Assembly: GCA_039105265.1 (NCBI GenBank)
Contig: JAPFFF010000060.1
Span: 558,001 to 622,000, forward strand
Length of the DNA stretch: 64,000 nt
Direction: 5' to 3'
Origin: Tritrichomonas musculus
Lineage: Eukaryota; Parabasalia; Tritrichomonadida; Tritrichomonadidae
Part shown: positions 1-10,304 of the stretch, piece by piece
Layout of the letters: each line of letters begins with the position of its first letter
Numbering within the stretch: position 1 is the first letter of the stretch
The notes under the pieces: model-generated
What the model saw: the letters and a program-made list of their open reading frames with translations, nothing else
What the model was told of the DNA's origin: nothing
The model's database searches: none
Made by a program: the position numbers and the translations under genes

Positions 1-371
1 TTTTCATTTTATCAATAAATTCTTGAGAATTCATTCGAGATTTTAAAATTTGTAATTTAAACTTTTTAAATAAAAAGTGACAAATAATAAATATTAAAAA
101 ACAGCAATTTGAGAATAAATTATTATTAAACTTTTTATTTAAGAATGAACCTCAACTTTTTTTGAGAGGAAAACTGTTTATCATAAAAAAAAAGAGAATC
201 TAATGATTTGAATAAATTCAAAGAAATATGGTTACATTTATCAAGAATCATATATTTTATTCATCATTTAACAAAGATCAATCGAAATAGTAAATCATTA
301 CTTTATAAAAATAAACTTAATCCAAACAAAAAAAAAAAACAATAAAAAAAAAAACTTTTTCTGTTTTATTT
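1..371. other. AT-rich intergenic sequence
   Basis: Downstream flank of the minus-strand VPS9-like gene. It is AT-rich with poly-A runs near 329-356. I see no gene or RNA in it. Confidence 0.6.
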
Positions 372-2618
372 TTAATCATTATTTAATTGAAAGCTAACAT
401 TTTGAATGACAGAAAGACTCTTATTAATATTATTATATGTTTCTAGAACGATAGAATTAAATTTTCCAAAAATTTTAGCATTTCTATCGTCGCCGAACCA
501 CAGGAAAGACGAGATGTAGTCAGCGCTCGATTTCAGTTTTTCCGAATTATTCTCTCTCGAGATTACGAACAGTGCGAAGAGCTTCAAAACCTCATCGTTG
601 TTCACGCTGCTGTACAACTGAGCGAAGAGAGATTTGATGAACTTGAACACCTCAGCAAAAGCGAAAACTTTTCTAGTTGGAGTTTGCTCATTCAATGCAG
701 AATCGAACAGACCTGTCATTTTTTCAATGAAGAAAGTATTCTGAAGGATGTCACTTTTTGAGATGGTCGAATTTTTCTGCTGAGTGCTGCAGAATTTTTC
801 TATCTCATTTCTATTTTTATGAATAACTTGAAGAAACTCATGTTCTTTCTTAATAACGTCTTTTTCACTCAAATACTCAGAAAAAGGAAAAAGTGACAAT
901 AATTTATCATGCAGCAAAAAAATGTCAAAATTAAACGTGTACTTATGATTAGTAGTATAACTATCAAAACTGCTCTCTAGATCATCCCAGATACTGTTGT
1001 AATTTGTCCTTATTTTCGCCATTTCTTTTGGCATTTTTGAGAACTTCGGCATTTTTTGAAAAGATTTCAGTTTTTGAGGGGCATCGTCACTTTTTGACCA
1101 GTCATCGATGATTTTCGCCTCAATTTCTTTTCTGAAAAATTGACCTTCGGCTTTGACCTTAACGATAGCGTTCTTAATTTTTGAGATATAATTTTGAATT
1201 TTTGAAACAGACGATAAAGCAAGATTGAAATGTGATCTTCTCTCAAAAAGTGCCTCTCTCAACCGTCTCGTTATCGGTTGTATTTTCCACTCTTTTCCGT
1301 GACCTTCTTCCTCCTCAATTTTTCTGAGCTGTTCGATTTGCTTCTCAAAGACGAGTCTGTCTTTGTCAGCCGACAAACAAATCTGCTGCGCAAGAATCGT
1401 CGAGATTCGAAGGTCGCCGCTGTTGTTTTCTGCAAAAATTTGAATGGTCGGGAATCGAACCAGCAGCTTTCGAAGGAAGTACAAGTTGGAGGACTCGGAG
1501 GAGAGGAAAGAAAAAGTTCTTTCATATTGACCTTTAGATTGACCTTGTTCATCGTCATAATTATTCGTTCCTTTTAGTGAGTGGCTGCCGTTTGCTCTGA
1601 GAGTAGTTCTTTGACTTTGTTGTTGGCCTTGTTGCTGCCTGTTGACGGCGGAGGAATGAGTAAAACGGTTGGCTGGTAATGGGGCGCTGTTCTGTTCAGT
1701 TGGGGAGGAATCAAAATGATAGACAACATAATCTTCATCTACGATATTTCGTCTGGAGAGATGCTGAGTATTGGATTTGAGTATTTGCGTGATAATATCA
1801 ATATCTGATTCTGTAAAAAAGAAAAGTTGGTTTCTTATGTCTATAATTTCGGATATATGTGCATAATTAAAAGTGGACGTTAGGAAGTCCTTTTTTTGAC
1901 TGTTGAAAATATCATAACATATCTCTATATCTGGTAAATCACTTTTTTGTATAAATGAATTGTCAATAAGATCTTTTATCTGTTCCTCATTTCGAACAAG
2001 ATAATCAAAAACGTTGTAAAACAATTCCGATGACGCGAATATAACTCGACTAAATTTGGTGCCAATAGTGCGATCTTCATTTAAAGCAAAATAAATAAAT
2101 TCTCGAAATTTTAAATTATTTTCATCACACCAAAAATATTCAAAGAAGCCTGGAATAACTGAAAATGTTAATCGATCTATATCTTCTGGATGCTTTTTTG
2201 CGTAATTAATGCAGCGTTTAGCAAAATGTTCAAGTTTTACTGAGTTGGAAATACAATCAAAGAAATCTAAATGAAAATTGCCATCATACGGTAAGTAGGT
2301 TAATGTATTAGAATTATTTTTGGCAACATCTGAAAAAAGTGAATTTATAATTGACGAAGGAGGTAATTCTTGATTATGATTAGATACCATATAGTAAGTG
2401 TAAAGCATTTTTCGATGAAAGATCATGTCAAATAAATCTTCTATAATTCTATTTTTTCCTTTATCTACTTCTTTTGCTTTAAAATGGTCAATATCAGATT
2501 CGCATTTCAACTCGAGTTGAATATTTCGGAGATCTATAATTAAATTATAGCCTAATAAGCTTTTAATTTGTTTGTCGTTTGTTGATTTTTCTTCTGTAAC
2601 TATTTGATTTGCATCCAT
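372..2618 (-). CDS. VPS9-like domain protein (putative Rab5-type GEF)
   Basis: A 748-residue protein on the minus strand starting MDANQIVTEEK. The first 300 residues are AT-coded and unrecognised. A Gln/Ser-rich low-complexity stretch follows at about residues 325-360, then a helical, charged middle (about 430-600). The last 110 residues (from TPTRKVFAFAEVFKF through NNDEVLKLFALFVIS to SADYISSFLWFGDD) have the spacing of a VPS9 domain: a Pro-x-x-Lys helix, an acidic pair before a hydrophobic helix, then a Tyr-Ile-x-x-Phe helix. VPS9 domains are exchange factors for Rab5-family GTPases on endosomes and are numerous in trichomonads; the assignment here is by eye. The region coding the middle and end of the protein is visibly less AT-rich than the start. 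No clean initiator box is seen. No membrane segment or signal peptide. The protein is certain as an open frame; its function is moderately sure. Confidence 0.6.
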   Translation of the reverse strand: MDANQIVTEEKSTNDKQIKSLLGYNLIIDLRNIQLELKCESDIDHFKAKEVDKGKNRIIEDLFDMIFHRKMLYTYYMVSNHNQELPPSSIINSLFSDVAKNNSNTLTYLPYDGNFHLDFFDCISNSVKLEHFAKRCINYAKKHPEDIDRLTFSVIPGFFEYFWCDENNLKFREFIYFALNEDRTIGTKFSRVIFASSELFYNVFDYLVRNEEQIKDLIDNSFIQKSDLPDIEICYDIFNSQKKDFLTSTFNYAHISEIIDIRNQLFFFTESDIDIITQILKSNTQHLSRRNIVDEDYVVYHFDSSPTEQNSAPLPANRFTHSSAVNRQQQGQQQSQRTTLRANGSHSLKGTNNYDDEQGQSKGQYERTFSFLSSESSNLYFLRKLLVRFPTIQIFAENNSGDLRISTILAQQICLSADKDRLVFEKQIEQLRKIEEEEGHGKEWKIQPITRRLREALFERRSHFNLALSSVSKIQNYISKIKNAIVKVKAEGQFFRKEIEAKIIDDWSKSDDAPQKLKSFQKMPKFSKMPKEMAKIRTNYNSIWDDLESSFDSYTTNHKYTFNFDIFLLHDKLLSLFPFSEYLSEKDVIKKEHEFLQVIHKNRNEIEKFCSTQQKNSTISKSDILQNTFFIEKMTGLFDSALNEQTPTRKVFAFAEVFKFIKSLFAQLYSSVNNDEVLKLFALFVISRENNSEKLKSSADYISSFLWFGDDRNAKIFGKFNSIVLETYNNINKSLSVIQNVSFQLNND

Positions 2619-2940
2619 ATGATTTTATTGAAAAAGTTTCATTATTTATAACGATCTTTTTGTTTGATGATTACATTTGCATTCTAAATTGTAAATATCA
2701 GTTTTAAATTGTGAATGTAGATGAATCTAGAGGTCCTAAATTATAAAAACACATTTGAGCAGTTCTTTGTTTTACTAAATATTATTTTTTGAAATAAAAA
2801 TATCTAAGGTAATGAAAGCTTCTTATACAGTTTTAAGCATAACTAATAGCAACTTGTAAAAAAAAAAAAAAAAGTATATATGTTTACAAATTATAAAACT
2901 ACAAATTTTTATTATTGTACAATATTCATTCAAAACAAAT
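2619..2940. other. Intergenic sequence between the VPS9-like and H2A genes
   Basis: AT-rich, with a poly-A run at about 2858-2872. It holds the upstream flank of the VPS9-like gene and the 3' flank of H2A. No further feature seen. Confidence 0.5.
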
Positions 2941-3345
2941 TTACTCTTCCTTTCCCTTCTTTGTTGGGCCAAGAAGTACTTTATGGATATGTGGAACAAC
3001 ACCAGCTGAAGCGATAGTTATATGTGAAAGAAGCTGGTTAAGTTCTTCATCGTTACGAATTGCTAACATGATGTGTCTTGGTGAGATACGAGTTTTCTTG
3101 TTATCACGAGCTGCATTTCCTGCAAGTTCAAGAACTTCGACTGTAAGATATTCAAGAACTGCTGCCATAAAAACTGGTGCACCAGCTCCGACACGTTCTC
3201 CATAACGTCCTTCACGGAGGAAACGGTGGAGACGTCCAACAGGAAATTGAAGACCGGCACGAGAAGATCTTGTTTTTGGGTGCTGACGTTCACCATCAAC
3301 TGCGGTTTTTGAGGCTGTTTTCTTTACTCCTTTCTTTGCGGGCAT
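2941..3345 (-). CDS. Histone H2A
   Basis: A 134-residue core histone of the nucleosome. It has a Lys-rich N-terminal tail ([13 protein letters not shown]), the H2A signature [19 protein letters not shown], the central helix with [24 protein letters not shown], the acidic patch NDEELNQLL and the docking segment [12 protein letters not shown]. The C-terminus GPTKKGKEE lacks an SQ(E/D) phosphorylation motif, so this is not an H2A.X type. The stop codon lies in TAAA, the tetranucleotide that serves as a polyadenylation signal in trichomonads. In Trichomonas, H2A genes are usually paired divergently with H2B; no H2B frame is visible in the 900 bases upstream, so this copy looks solitary. The leader reads TCCATTATTATTAA just before the ATG, a poor match to the initiator. 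Confidence 0.97.
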   Translation of the reverse strand: MPAKKGVKKTASKTAVDGERQHPKTRSSRAGLQFPVGRLHRFLREGRYGERVGAGAPVFMAAVLEYLTVEVLELAGNAARDNKKTRISPRHIMLAIRNDEELNQLLSHITIASAGVVPHIHKVLLGPTKKGKEE

Positions 3346-4245
3346 TTAATAATAATGGATTCATATCACGTTTTTGTTTTGATTTTAAACGATGTTCAGA
3401 AATTTTACTAGTGCAATACGGCATAAAAAAAGGACGCAAGAATTTGGGAGAAATTCTTTTAAAAATGGCAGGTGTAATTTGGCATAAAAAATTGAAAGGA
3501 AAAGTTGATGGTTTTATTCAATTTATAAATTGAATTTATGATGGTGTAATATGGAATATTACGAAATAATTATTCTTTTGAATTTATACCGCATAGATTT
3601 AATTCAAAATGTATGGTCGTAAAACGGTATGGAATAATATAAACGATTCTATAAAGTCTATAGAAAAACCTGCCAACTCTCTTAAAAAGTAAAAGAAATT
3701 TTGCTAAATATATCTAAAATATGATAAATTATCAAATGATACCAAAATTATTGTTTGGAAGGAATGATATTTATTGAAATATAAAAAAATATGAAGGAAG
3801 TATTCAAAAAGTTGAATTAGATAAAGAAATATGCTATGATTTATTTAATGAGATTTCATTATACCAAAATAAGGTTTTATGGAAACTTATGGAAAGTAAC
3901 AATTATAAAAAGTTAATAATAATAACAATAAAAGAGAGCAAAAATAAGATATTATAAAAAAAAGAAAAAGAAATTTTATGTTATTTGAAAATTTTGAATG
4001 ATTTCCTTTCAATTTTATATCTTAAGATTAAAATATGATTATCTTTAAATATAAATAAATATTTAATAATAGTATCAGTGTAATTAAAGATAATCTTATA
4101 TAATTAAACATATCATAATAGGATTAAATAAAAAGCCTATTAAGCCCCAAAAAGTCCCAGCATATTGAGTCGTGACCAATCTGTTATTTTTTCGTTTTTT
4201 CGAGATAGAGAAACTTATTAAAATCAATTTATCTTAAAATGGAAA
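3346..4245. other. Gene-free intergenic sequence
   Basis: About 900 AT-rich bases upstream of H2A. I looked for the H2B partner and found none. No RNA gene or clear repeat seen. Confidence 0.5.
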
Positions 4246-5040
4246 TCAATTTATATAATAAAAATAAATAATATTTTTGTCATCATTATCTACTTCATCT
4301 TCATTAATTTCATTCGCAGCTGAATAAATAGTTTCAATGAATGTCTTTTTGTTGTAGTCATAGTATCCATCCATTTGAACGTCTTTAATTCTTTTTTGAT
4401 TTTTGATATTCATTTCTAGTATCTCCTCATCATTGATGAAAAACTTTGGATAACCTTCTTTCAATTGATGATTATTGTAATGTCTTAAAGCGATATTCAA
4501 TTGTTCGTTTGTGTCTTTCCAAACTTCCCTCAAATCCTTTTCAACAGATAACCATGAAACAATATCACATTCAACTAGACTCACTTTTGTTATGTCATTT
4601 CTGAAATATTTTTTTGACTTTGATATTGAATTCCAATTTACACGTCTCGCTAACATCCAAATCGTACGAAAGCCAATAAATGACTCTCCTTTGTCTGCAA
4701 TTCACCAATCAGCTGGAAAGTCAAAATAAAATCTATTTGGTCTGTCATTGTCTTGACCCAATCGATTGGGTCAGTTAATCTTTTCATTTGTGTTATCAAT
4801 AAATTATATTTTATTCATTGTGTCAACTCATTGACATCATTTATGATTGCAACACAAGAATCATCAATTCAAAAAAATTTAAAAGGATTGTACATTAAAT
4901 CATGAGCTCCACGAGCTGTTCAGCATGACATCTCTTCTTGGTTGTCATCTTGTCGTTTTCGTTATTTAAATAGACAAAAAGTGTAAGTTCCTTATGTGCA
5001 GTGTGGCGTGAAACACCCACTTCTATATCTAACTATATTT
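4246..5040 (-). mobile_element. Possible Polinton (Maverick) fossil
   Basis: A 136-codon open stretch (4246-4656) plus coding-like sequence continuing upstream to about 5040. The residue pattern is reminiscent of a structural protein of trichomonad Polinton/Maverick elements, but this is from memory and weak. It is clearly broken, with several breaks, and short relative to a whole element; no terminal inverted repeats, polymerase or integrase were found nearby. It looks old. It could instead be a relic of an unrelated trichomonad gene family. Confidence 0.3.
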
Positions 5041-5680
5041 TCATTTTGGAATAAATTTAAAATAAAAAAAAAAATGAAAGATATTTCGCCATTGATTTTC
5101 ATACTTCTGAAAAGTCAATTCATGGAATTCGTCTAGTGCTGTTTCTCCGTCAGCAGTTTACTTTGAATTACAATTTGCGTTAACTTTTTTTAATTATATA
5201 TCCATTGCTCAAGAAACTATACATTATTTGTATACTTTTTCATTGTCTGATCAATTTGATTCTTTTAAATGAACCACATTTATCTCAGTTAGTGGATCTA
5301 TTATGAAATAAAAGTCAAAATCATATCCAAGACTTGTTAATAAATCACATTAATTGAATATATATATATATATAATTTTGGAATTTCACTTGCTGTTTTT
5401 GATGTCAATTTAAAACTGTATTAAAGAATAAAAATCAAACAAATTAAATCGACAAATTATATTCATTTTTTATAAACGAAGGTATTACACTTAATTTTGC
5501 ACAATTCTGCAACCAATTTTAAAAACCCTTATTAAAATAAAAATATGCCAATGAATAATAATCTTGATTTTACAATCTTTTTTTTTGAAAAAGAACAAAT
5601 GAATTGCAAATTTTTTTTGAAAAAGGACATATATGCAATTCATTTGTTTCTAATCTGAATCTGAATGCATTTCAATGAAG
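5041..5680. other. AT-rich intergenic sequence with a hairpin
   Basis: No gene recognised. Contains a short AT dinucleotide run (about 5358-5375) and the 15-bp inverted repeat at 5594-5648 listed separately. Confidence 0.5.
5594..5648. repeat. 15-bp perfect inverted repeat
   Basis: AACAAATGAATTGCA at 5594-5608 is matched by its exact reverse complement at 5634-5648, with a 25-base spacer. It could fold as a stem-loop. No function is evident. Confidence 0.6.
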
Positions 5681-5689
5681 ATTTTGTCG

Positions 5690-6440
5690 TTTTAATTTGT
5701 TTGATTTATTTTATTATTTAAAGATAACAGTTGTCTAACTTTTTCATTACCAGATATGTCTTTTTGCATTTTGGTTATTCTTATTACATATAAATAATTA
5801 GCGGCAACATCAAGTCCATTGGAAATCGCAGCTTCATATAACTATAAACATTTTTTATTTTTGGATAAAGATTTTTTGAAGCTCGAACTATACAGAATAA
5901 GAGATTTAATACAGTTGAGAGAACTATATAAACACCCTGCATGAAGAGATGAAAACAGAAGTTCATACCATGTGCTCAACTTATTCTCTATTTTTTGTAT
6001 TTTAGAAATAATAAAATTTACAATATTATCATAACCTGACTTGCATGCAAGAGAAAGGCAATTGTCACCTGAACTCGAATGAAGAAAGTCATTTTTGATA
6101 AAATCAGTGTTAAATTGTTTATCTTCAAGAAATTTAATGAAAATATAATTCCCATTAAACCATGTACTGTGATATTGCAAAATCACATTTTGTGAATCCA
6201 TGCAAAAAGCATTGGCTCCTTTCATCAATAAAAATCTGAAAACAGGAAGGATTCTCCAAATTGCTGAATAATCAATAGGAGCGAATCCATTTATTTCTTT
6301 TTAAGTAATATCATATCCAGCATTAATTAGTTGGTTAACAATTCCAATAAGCGTTTGTCAGCTTCAGAAAAACAACATAAAGAAGCGTATGATGGAGAAT
6401 CTATCTATAACGATGGTGATTTAATTTCCTACAATTTTTT
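5690..6440 (-). pseudogene. Ankyrin-repeat protein relic (DUF3447 type)
   Basis: On the minus strand the longest open piece (5842-6228) reads as ankyrin repeats of the trichomonad DUF3447 style, for example SSSGDNCLSLACKSGYDNIVNF and LHAGCLYSSLNCIKSLI. Related sequence continues on both sides in changing frames. Upstream (to about 6440) a reading with LINAGYDIT and GFAPIDYSA precedes the open piece. Downstream, after a frame change near 5845, YEAAISNGLDVAANYLYV gives a typical C-terminal end of this family, closing near 5690. At least one in-frame stop upstream and one frame change downstream make this a host pseudogene. Ankyrin proteins of this family are very numerous in trichomonads; this copy is probably not expressed as a whole protein. 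Confidence 0.7.
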
Positions 6441-7185
6441 TTAATCTGGTCCATTGAAGCCGCCTCAAGTTATTGAATATACTCAATTGTGCCTCAAAAA
6501 ATAACAACTTTGCAAAAAAAAAAAAAATAATGAGAGGCGTATCAGATAATTACAAAATAATGAAAAACACATTTTCAATTTCAGATATCATCAGATTCCT
6601 CTGTGCTTGCCTTTTAAAAACATTTCTGAAAACTATAAACCAAATCATATATGGAAAATCTCATTCAACTTAGAGCATCATAAGTTTAGAACGATTCACT
6701 GAAATGAAAGAAGATTTCGATGAATCAAAAACTACAAACTATATCGTTATTAGATGGATAATCTTTATATAGCTCTTTTAAGATTCTTATTAAATCAAAG
6801 AGAAAATTGTAATATTTTCTTATTGCTCAAGATGGTGAAAATATACCAGCAAGCACTAACTTATTGCGATATACCACGTTTTCTGTTTTGGACTCTTTTA
6901 GAATGTAACTTAATGAAGTCTTTTGTTATTAAAAAATTAAAAATATATATTTCGTAAATCATGTAATTAAAAATGAGTGCAATTATTTAAAATAATGAAA
7001 CCAAAATGAAAAAATGTATTTTATTTGACATGTGATATAAAATCATAAATAAAAAGCATTCAAAAAAAATTATCTTTTACCACATAAAATATATAGCCAA
7101 AACAAATAAAAATGCATTTTTCTTTTAATTATTTATGAGTTTTGAATTTAAATTAAAAGCTTTCATAATATATATTGAATATATT
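6441..7185. other. Intergenic sequence with short unexplained frames
   Basis: Two plus-strand frames of about 66 codons (6473-6673 and 6754-6957) resemble no family I know and lack an initiator box. They may be remnants of something decayed. The rest is AT-rich 3' flank of the kinase-Sel1 gene. Confidence 0.4.
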
Positions 7186-8232
7186 TTACGAACAAATCCT
7201 TCTTTTCCACTTTTCTCCGTTACCTATAGGTCTTTTTGATTCTAACAAACTGTATAATTGTTTTAACTTTTCATTTCCTTCATCAGAAGCTTTTTTAACA
7301 AAACTAAATAATTCGTCTATTTCCTCTCTGTTTAAATAATCAAATGCAAATTCAGCATATTTTTCAATTGCTATTTCATCTCCTTTACTAGCTGCATTTT
7401 TCATGTATTTAAGGCCTAGTTCAAAGTTTTCATCATATTGATCTTCAGATATGTTATCACAAATACTTTTAATACATAATTGACGTCCATAAACGTACAT
7501 CGATTTCGGATGCCCTTTTTCTGCCGCAGTTTTGAAAAGATTAATTGCAGTTTGATCTTTAATTAATAAAGTATCTCCTTCACTTAACATGAGAGCATAA
7601 TTGAACATTGAATCTACATTACCTTTATCAATTGCTTTCTGATAATAAAATGCTGCTTCTTGTTTGCTAACAGGAATTCCATCACCATTTTTGCACATAT
7701 TGGCATAACCGTCCATTCCATTTACATCAACTTTGTTTGTCAATCTTTTCTCTAGAAATATCTCAGGGGACATGTACACTGGCGTTCCTACAAAAGAATC
7801 GAATGTGATGGAAGAGATTGATAAATCAGATAATTTTGATAAACCGAAATCACATTTGTATGGATATAAATTGTCATTAAGTAAAATATTCCCTGGCTTC
7901 AAATCACGATGAATGATTCCTTGAGAATGTAAATATTTCATTCCTTCGGCAATACCATACAAAATTATATATTTATTGTTTATTGTTAAAAATGATTGCT
8001 TTTTAAGTGCATGGTCAAGTGAGCCGTTGAACATGTATTCTGTAATAATTGTTGGAAAATTGTCATTCTCAAAATTCTTTAAATTAAAACCAAGAAATGA
8101 CAAAATCGATGGATGATTGGTTTTTGAAAGCGCCTCCAGTTCATGGAAGAATGATTTTTGGTCTTGGACTGTTTCTATATTGAATTTGGAAACTTTGGCA
8201 GAATATAATCTATGCGTGCTTTCAGATGCCAT
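7186..8232 (-). CDS. Truncated protein kinase fused to Sel1 repeats
   Basis: 348 residues. Residues 8-170 are the lower part of a TKL-like kinase: a candidate beta-3 lysine (YSAKVSK, K13), catalytic loop IIHRDLKPGNILL (HRD 108-110), metal-binding CDFGLSK (DFG 128-130) and the activation-segment end GTPVYMSPE (SPE 155-157). Two expected parts are absent. The glycine-rich loop before K13 is missing, and at residue 170 (NKVDV) the sequence jumps from kinase subdomain IX directly into Sel1/TPR-like helices (about 173-330, for example MFNYALMLSEGD, INLFKTAAEKGHPKSMYVYG). Kinase plus Sel1 is a common architecture in trichomonads; this copy looks like one that lost its G-loop and most of the C-lobe, so catalysis is unlikely. 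The frame is still open, so a scaffold or pseudokinase role is possible. The start is only the first ATG; no initiator box is seen, and a second kinase relic begins on the opposite strand exactly there. Confidence 0.7.
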   Translation of the reverse strand: MASESTHRLYSAKVSKFNIETVQDQKSFFHELEALSKTNHPSILSFLGFNLKNFENDNFPTIITEYMFNGSLDHALKKQSFLTINNKYIILYGIAEGMKYLHSQGIIHRDLKPGNILLNDNLYPYKCDFGLSKLSDLSISSITFDSFVGTPVYMSPEIFLEKRLTNKVDVNGMDGYANMCKNGDGIPVSKQEAAFYYQKAIDKGNVDSMFNYALMLSEGDTLLIKDQTAINLFKTAAEKGHPKSMYVYGRQLCIKSICDNISEDQYDENFELGLKYMKNAASKGDEIAIEKYAEFAFDYLNREEIDELFSFVKKASDEGNEKLKQLYSLLESKRPIGNGEKWKRRICS

Positions 8233-8505
8233 GCTTTATTTGCATTCCAAAGGTGCTGTTCATTGTGATTTAAAGCCTCCAAAGCATTTTACTTGATTCA
8301 GATCATTATCCATGTATCTGCGATTTTAGCTTCTCACACTGTTTTTGAGATTCCTTAACAAAATCCATAGAATTGACCATAAAAGGTCAAATTGTCATAC
8401 TTTTATATATGGATCCAGAATTATTTCGAGAGGAAGAAAAATATGACAAATTGGTGGATTTATACGCATTTTCAATCATTGCCTACGAGATATATTTGAA
8501 TTAGG
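8230..8505 (+). pseudogene. Protein kinase relic (subdomains VIa-IX)
   Basis: Reading the plus strand gives MLYLHSKGAVHCDLKP, a decayed HRDLKPxN catalytic loop. After a frame change it reads SDHYPCICDFSFSHCF (DFG changed to DFS), then YMDPELFREEEKYDKLVDLYAFSIIAYEIYL, which matches the APE and DxYSF segments of TKL kinases. One frame change after the catalytic loop and a stop after CDFSFSHCF break it. It lies head-to-head with the kinase-Sel1 gene and begins at the same point where that gene starts, suggesting a rearrangement breakpoint. It is a host-gene fossil. Confidence 0.75.
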
Positions 8506-8898
8506 TTAAAAAAATCGCCTTAAACTTCTATTCAAAAAGTGAACAATGGACATCGTCCCAAGTAAACTGAAGCAATCACGAACAAAGTGTGGAATTTATT
8601 CTGCAGATGCTGGAATGAGAACCGTGAAGAAAGACATTCCTTTGAAAAAAAATTTTCAATGAATTGAAAAAAGTGTATGAAAAACAAGTATCAAAATATC
8701 TTTTCATGCTCAAAGACAAAGAAGAAGAAGAACAAGAACCAAAGATGAAAAAAATATCCATAGAGAAAATGAATTGAATGAGCTCTTTAAAATTTTGGAC
8801 ATCATCATACTCAAAATTATGTTGGCAGACCATTAATATATTACACCATTCGAGCATTTTTCTCCGATACATACAAACCAAAACGCGAATACCGATCG
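8506..8898. other. Possible decayed 5' part of the PARP relic
   Basis: Short plus-strand fragments such as KKVYEKQVSKYLFML and NELFKILDIIILKIM occur in different frames. They may be the eroded N-terminal part of the PARP-like gene that follows, but I cannot align them with confidence. Confidence 0.35.
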
Positions 8899-9980
8899 AT
8901 GTCCGTCCTTTTCTCCGAAGGTGATACAAATGCTCAAATTAATTATGATACACAACCGCTCATTTACCTTGTCCTAGAAATCCTCGACAGCTTTCTCGAT
9001 ATACAAGACCATTGTTGCATTTGCCGAAAAAAATTGCCCTTCAGCGTCATCAAACCGTCGATTTGCGACCAAAAATTGTGCGAAGTTTCATTCAACGAAA
9101 TCGGCGTCGGTGCATCTGTTGTTCAAGAGATCCGGAGAGATCCGCGTGCAGCCGATCTTTTGCTTTCATTGTTTGCGTGCAGCACTCATGATGAGCGGTA
9201 CATGAAACCGAGGCCCCCGATGAAATGATGGGCGGAATGCGCCAAGTTTTTGAGACACTTCCTGACATGATAACGATAGCGCAAACGTGCAAAAGCGATG
9301 CCGATATTTTCAAGAATTTCGGCGAAGAAGCGCTTGACTTTCTTCGGTGGGTTATTTTATCTAACAAGTCACAGTTGATCCATCTTCCGCCACAATTGAG
9401 GCTGAAGGAAGTTCCTTTCAAGACGCAGTTCATGTCACTCATTGCATCACCCGAAAAGGAGTCACTTTTTCAGTTCAAGAAGAGGAAGTTAGGAGCTAAA
9501 AAAGATGATTGACAAAAGAAGAAGAATCAACAAAATCAAGCTGATGTCGGCAGAAGCGTCTTGAGGTGGCACGGAAGCTCTGGCGAAAGATGGCATTCAA
9601 TTTTTCGAAATGGACAGAAAAACATGTCTTACACAGACTGCGTGAACGGCGCCTGGTACGGACCATACATTTATTTGGCTACTGACGCTTCATTGTCGTT
9701 GGGATACACGCAAACTGTCGAGAATTTGTATAGGAACTCAATGTTCGGAAGCAGTTTTACATTGATCGCTTTGTGCGAGGTTGTGCCCAATAAATGCTTC
9801 AAAGATTTCGGCCATTTTGCAACGTTGCAGGACGATGACGCAATAATTGTGAGATTCGTCTTCCCTGTAAGCGAGAGTGATTTTTGCACTCACTGCTCTG
9901 TGAATGAAATAAAGAGCGAATCGATTCCAACAATTGACGATGTAATGGAATTCTTGGAAAGAAAAGATTTTAATAAATAA
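8899..9980 (+). pseudogene. PARP6/8-like mono-ADP-ribosyltransferase, disrupted
   Basis: Three consecutive plus-strand pieces line up end to end with animal PARP6/PARP8. Piece 1 (8899-9228) holds the Cys-rich module HCCICRKKLPF followed by PSICDQKLCEVSFNEIGVG. Piece 2 (9225-9512) holds ALDFLRWVILSNKSQLIHLP. Piece 3 (9561-9980) is the catalytic domain with RWHGSSGERWHSIFRNG, YIYLATDASLSLGY and FTLIALCEVVPNK. The NAD-binding His (HGS) and Tyr (YLA) are present. Piece 1 and 2 are separated by a frame change near 9200-9225; piece 2 and 3 are in the same frame and separated by one TGA at about 9510. The family transfers single ADP-ribose units to protein. This is most simply a pseudogene, with an assembly error the main alternative. 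Its base composition is clearly higher in GC than its surroundings. Confidence 0.82.
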
Positions 9981-10138
9981 AAAATTATTAATTTATATTG
10001 TTTGTTTTTTATAGTGGGAATATATTTTAATGAATACACGCCAATGATATATATATAGAGAAAATAACAAACTATTCTCCATTTGCTCTGAAATAACAAA
10101 TAAAATGCTCTAAATTGAATGCAAAATGATCGTTATAT

Positions 10139-10275
10139 AGCATTTAAGGAATCGTTTTCTTCTTCAACATCTCACAAAGTGATCAATGCAAATTTGCTTC
10201 CAAACATTGAATTCCTATACAGGTTCTCCACAGTGTGGGAATAACTCAACGGCTTTGAAGCGTGGTTAGCCAAGT
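10139..10275 (-). pseudogene. Inverted scrap of the PARP6/8-like catalytic region
   Basis: This stretch matches the reverse complement of about 9672-9800 of the neighbouring PARP relic with roughly four of five bases identical; for example GAATTCCTATACAGGTTCTC corresponds to GAGTTCCTATACAAATTCTC. It carries no open frame. It is a partial inverted duplicate. Confidence 0.8.
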
Positions 10276-10304
10276 TTTATAAAAGTGTTTTTTTTTTTAA
10301 TCTT

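Noticed and set aside
3177-3533. Plus-strand frame overlapping H2A
   Set aside because: Most of it is antisense to a clear histone gene, and the rest is AT-rich flank.
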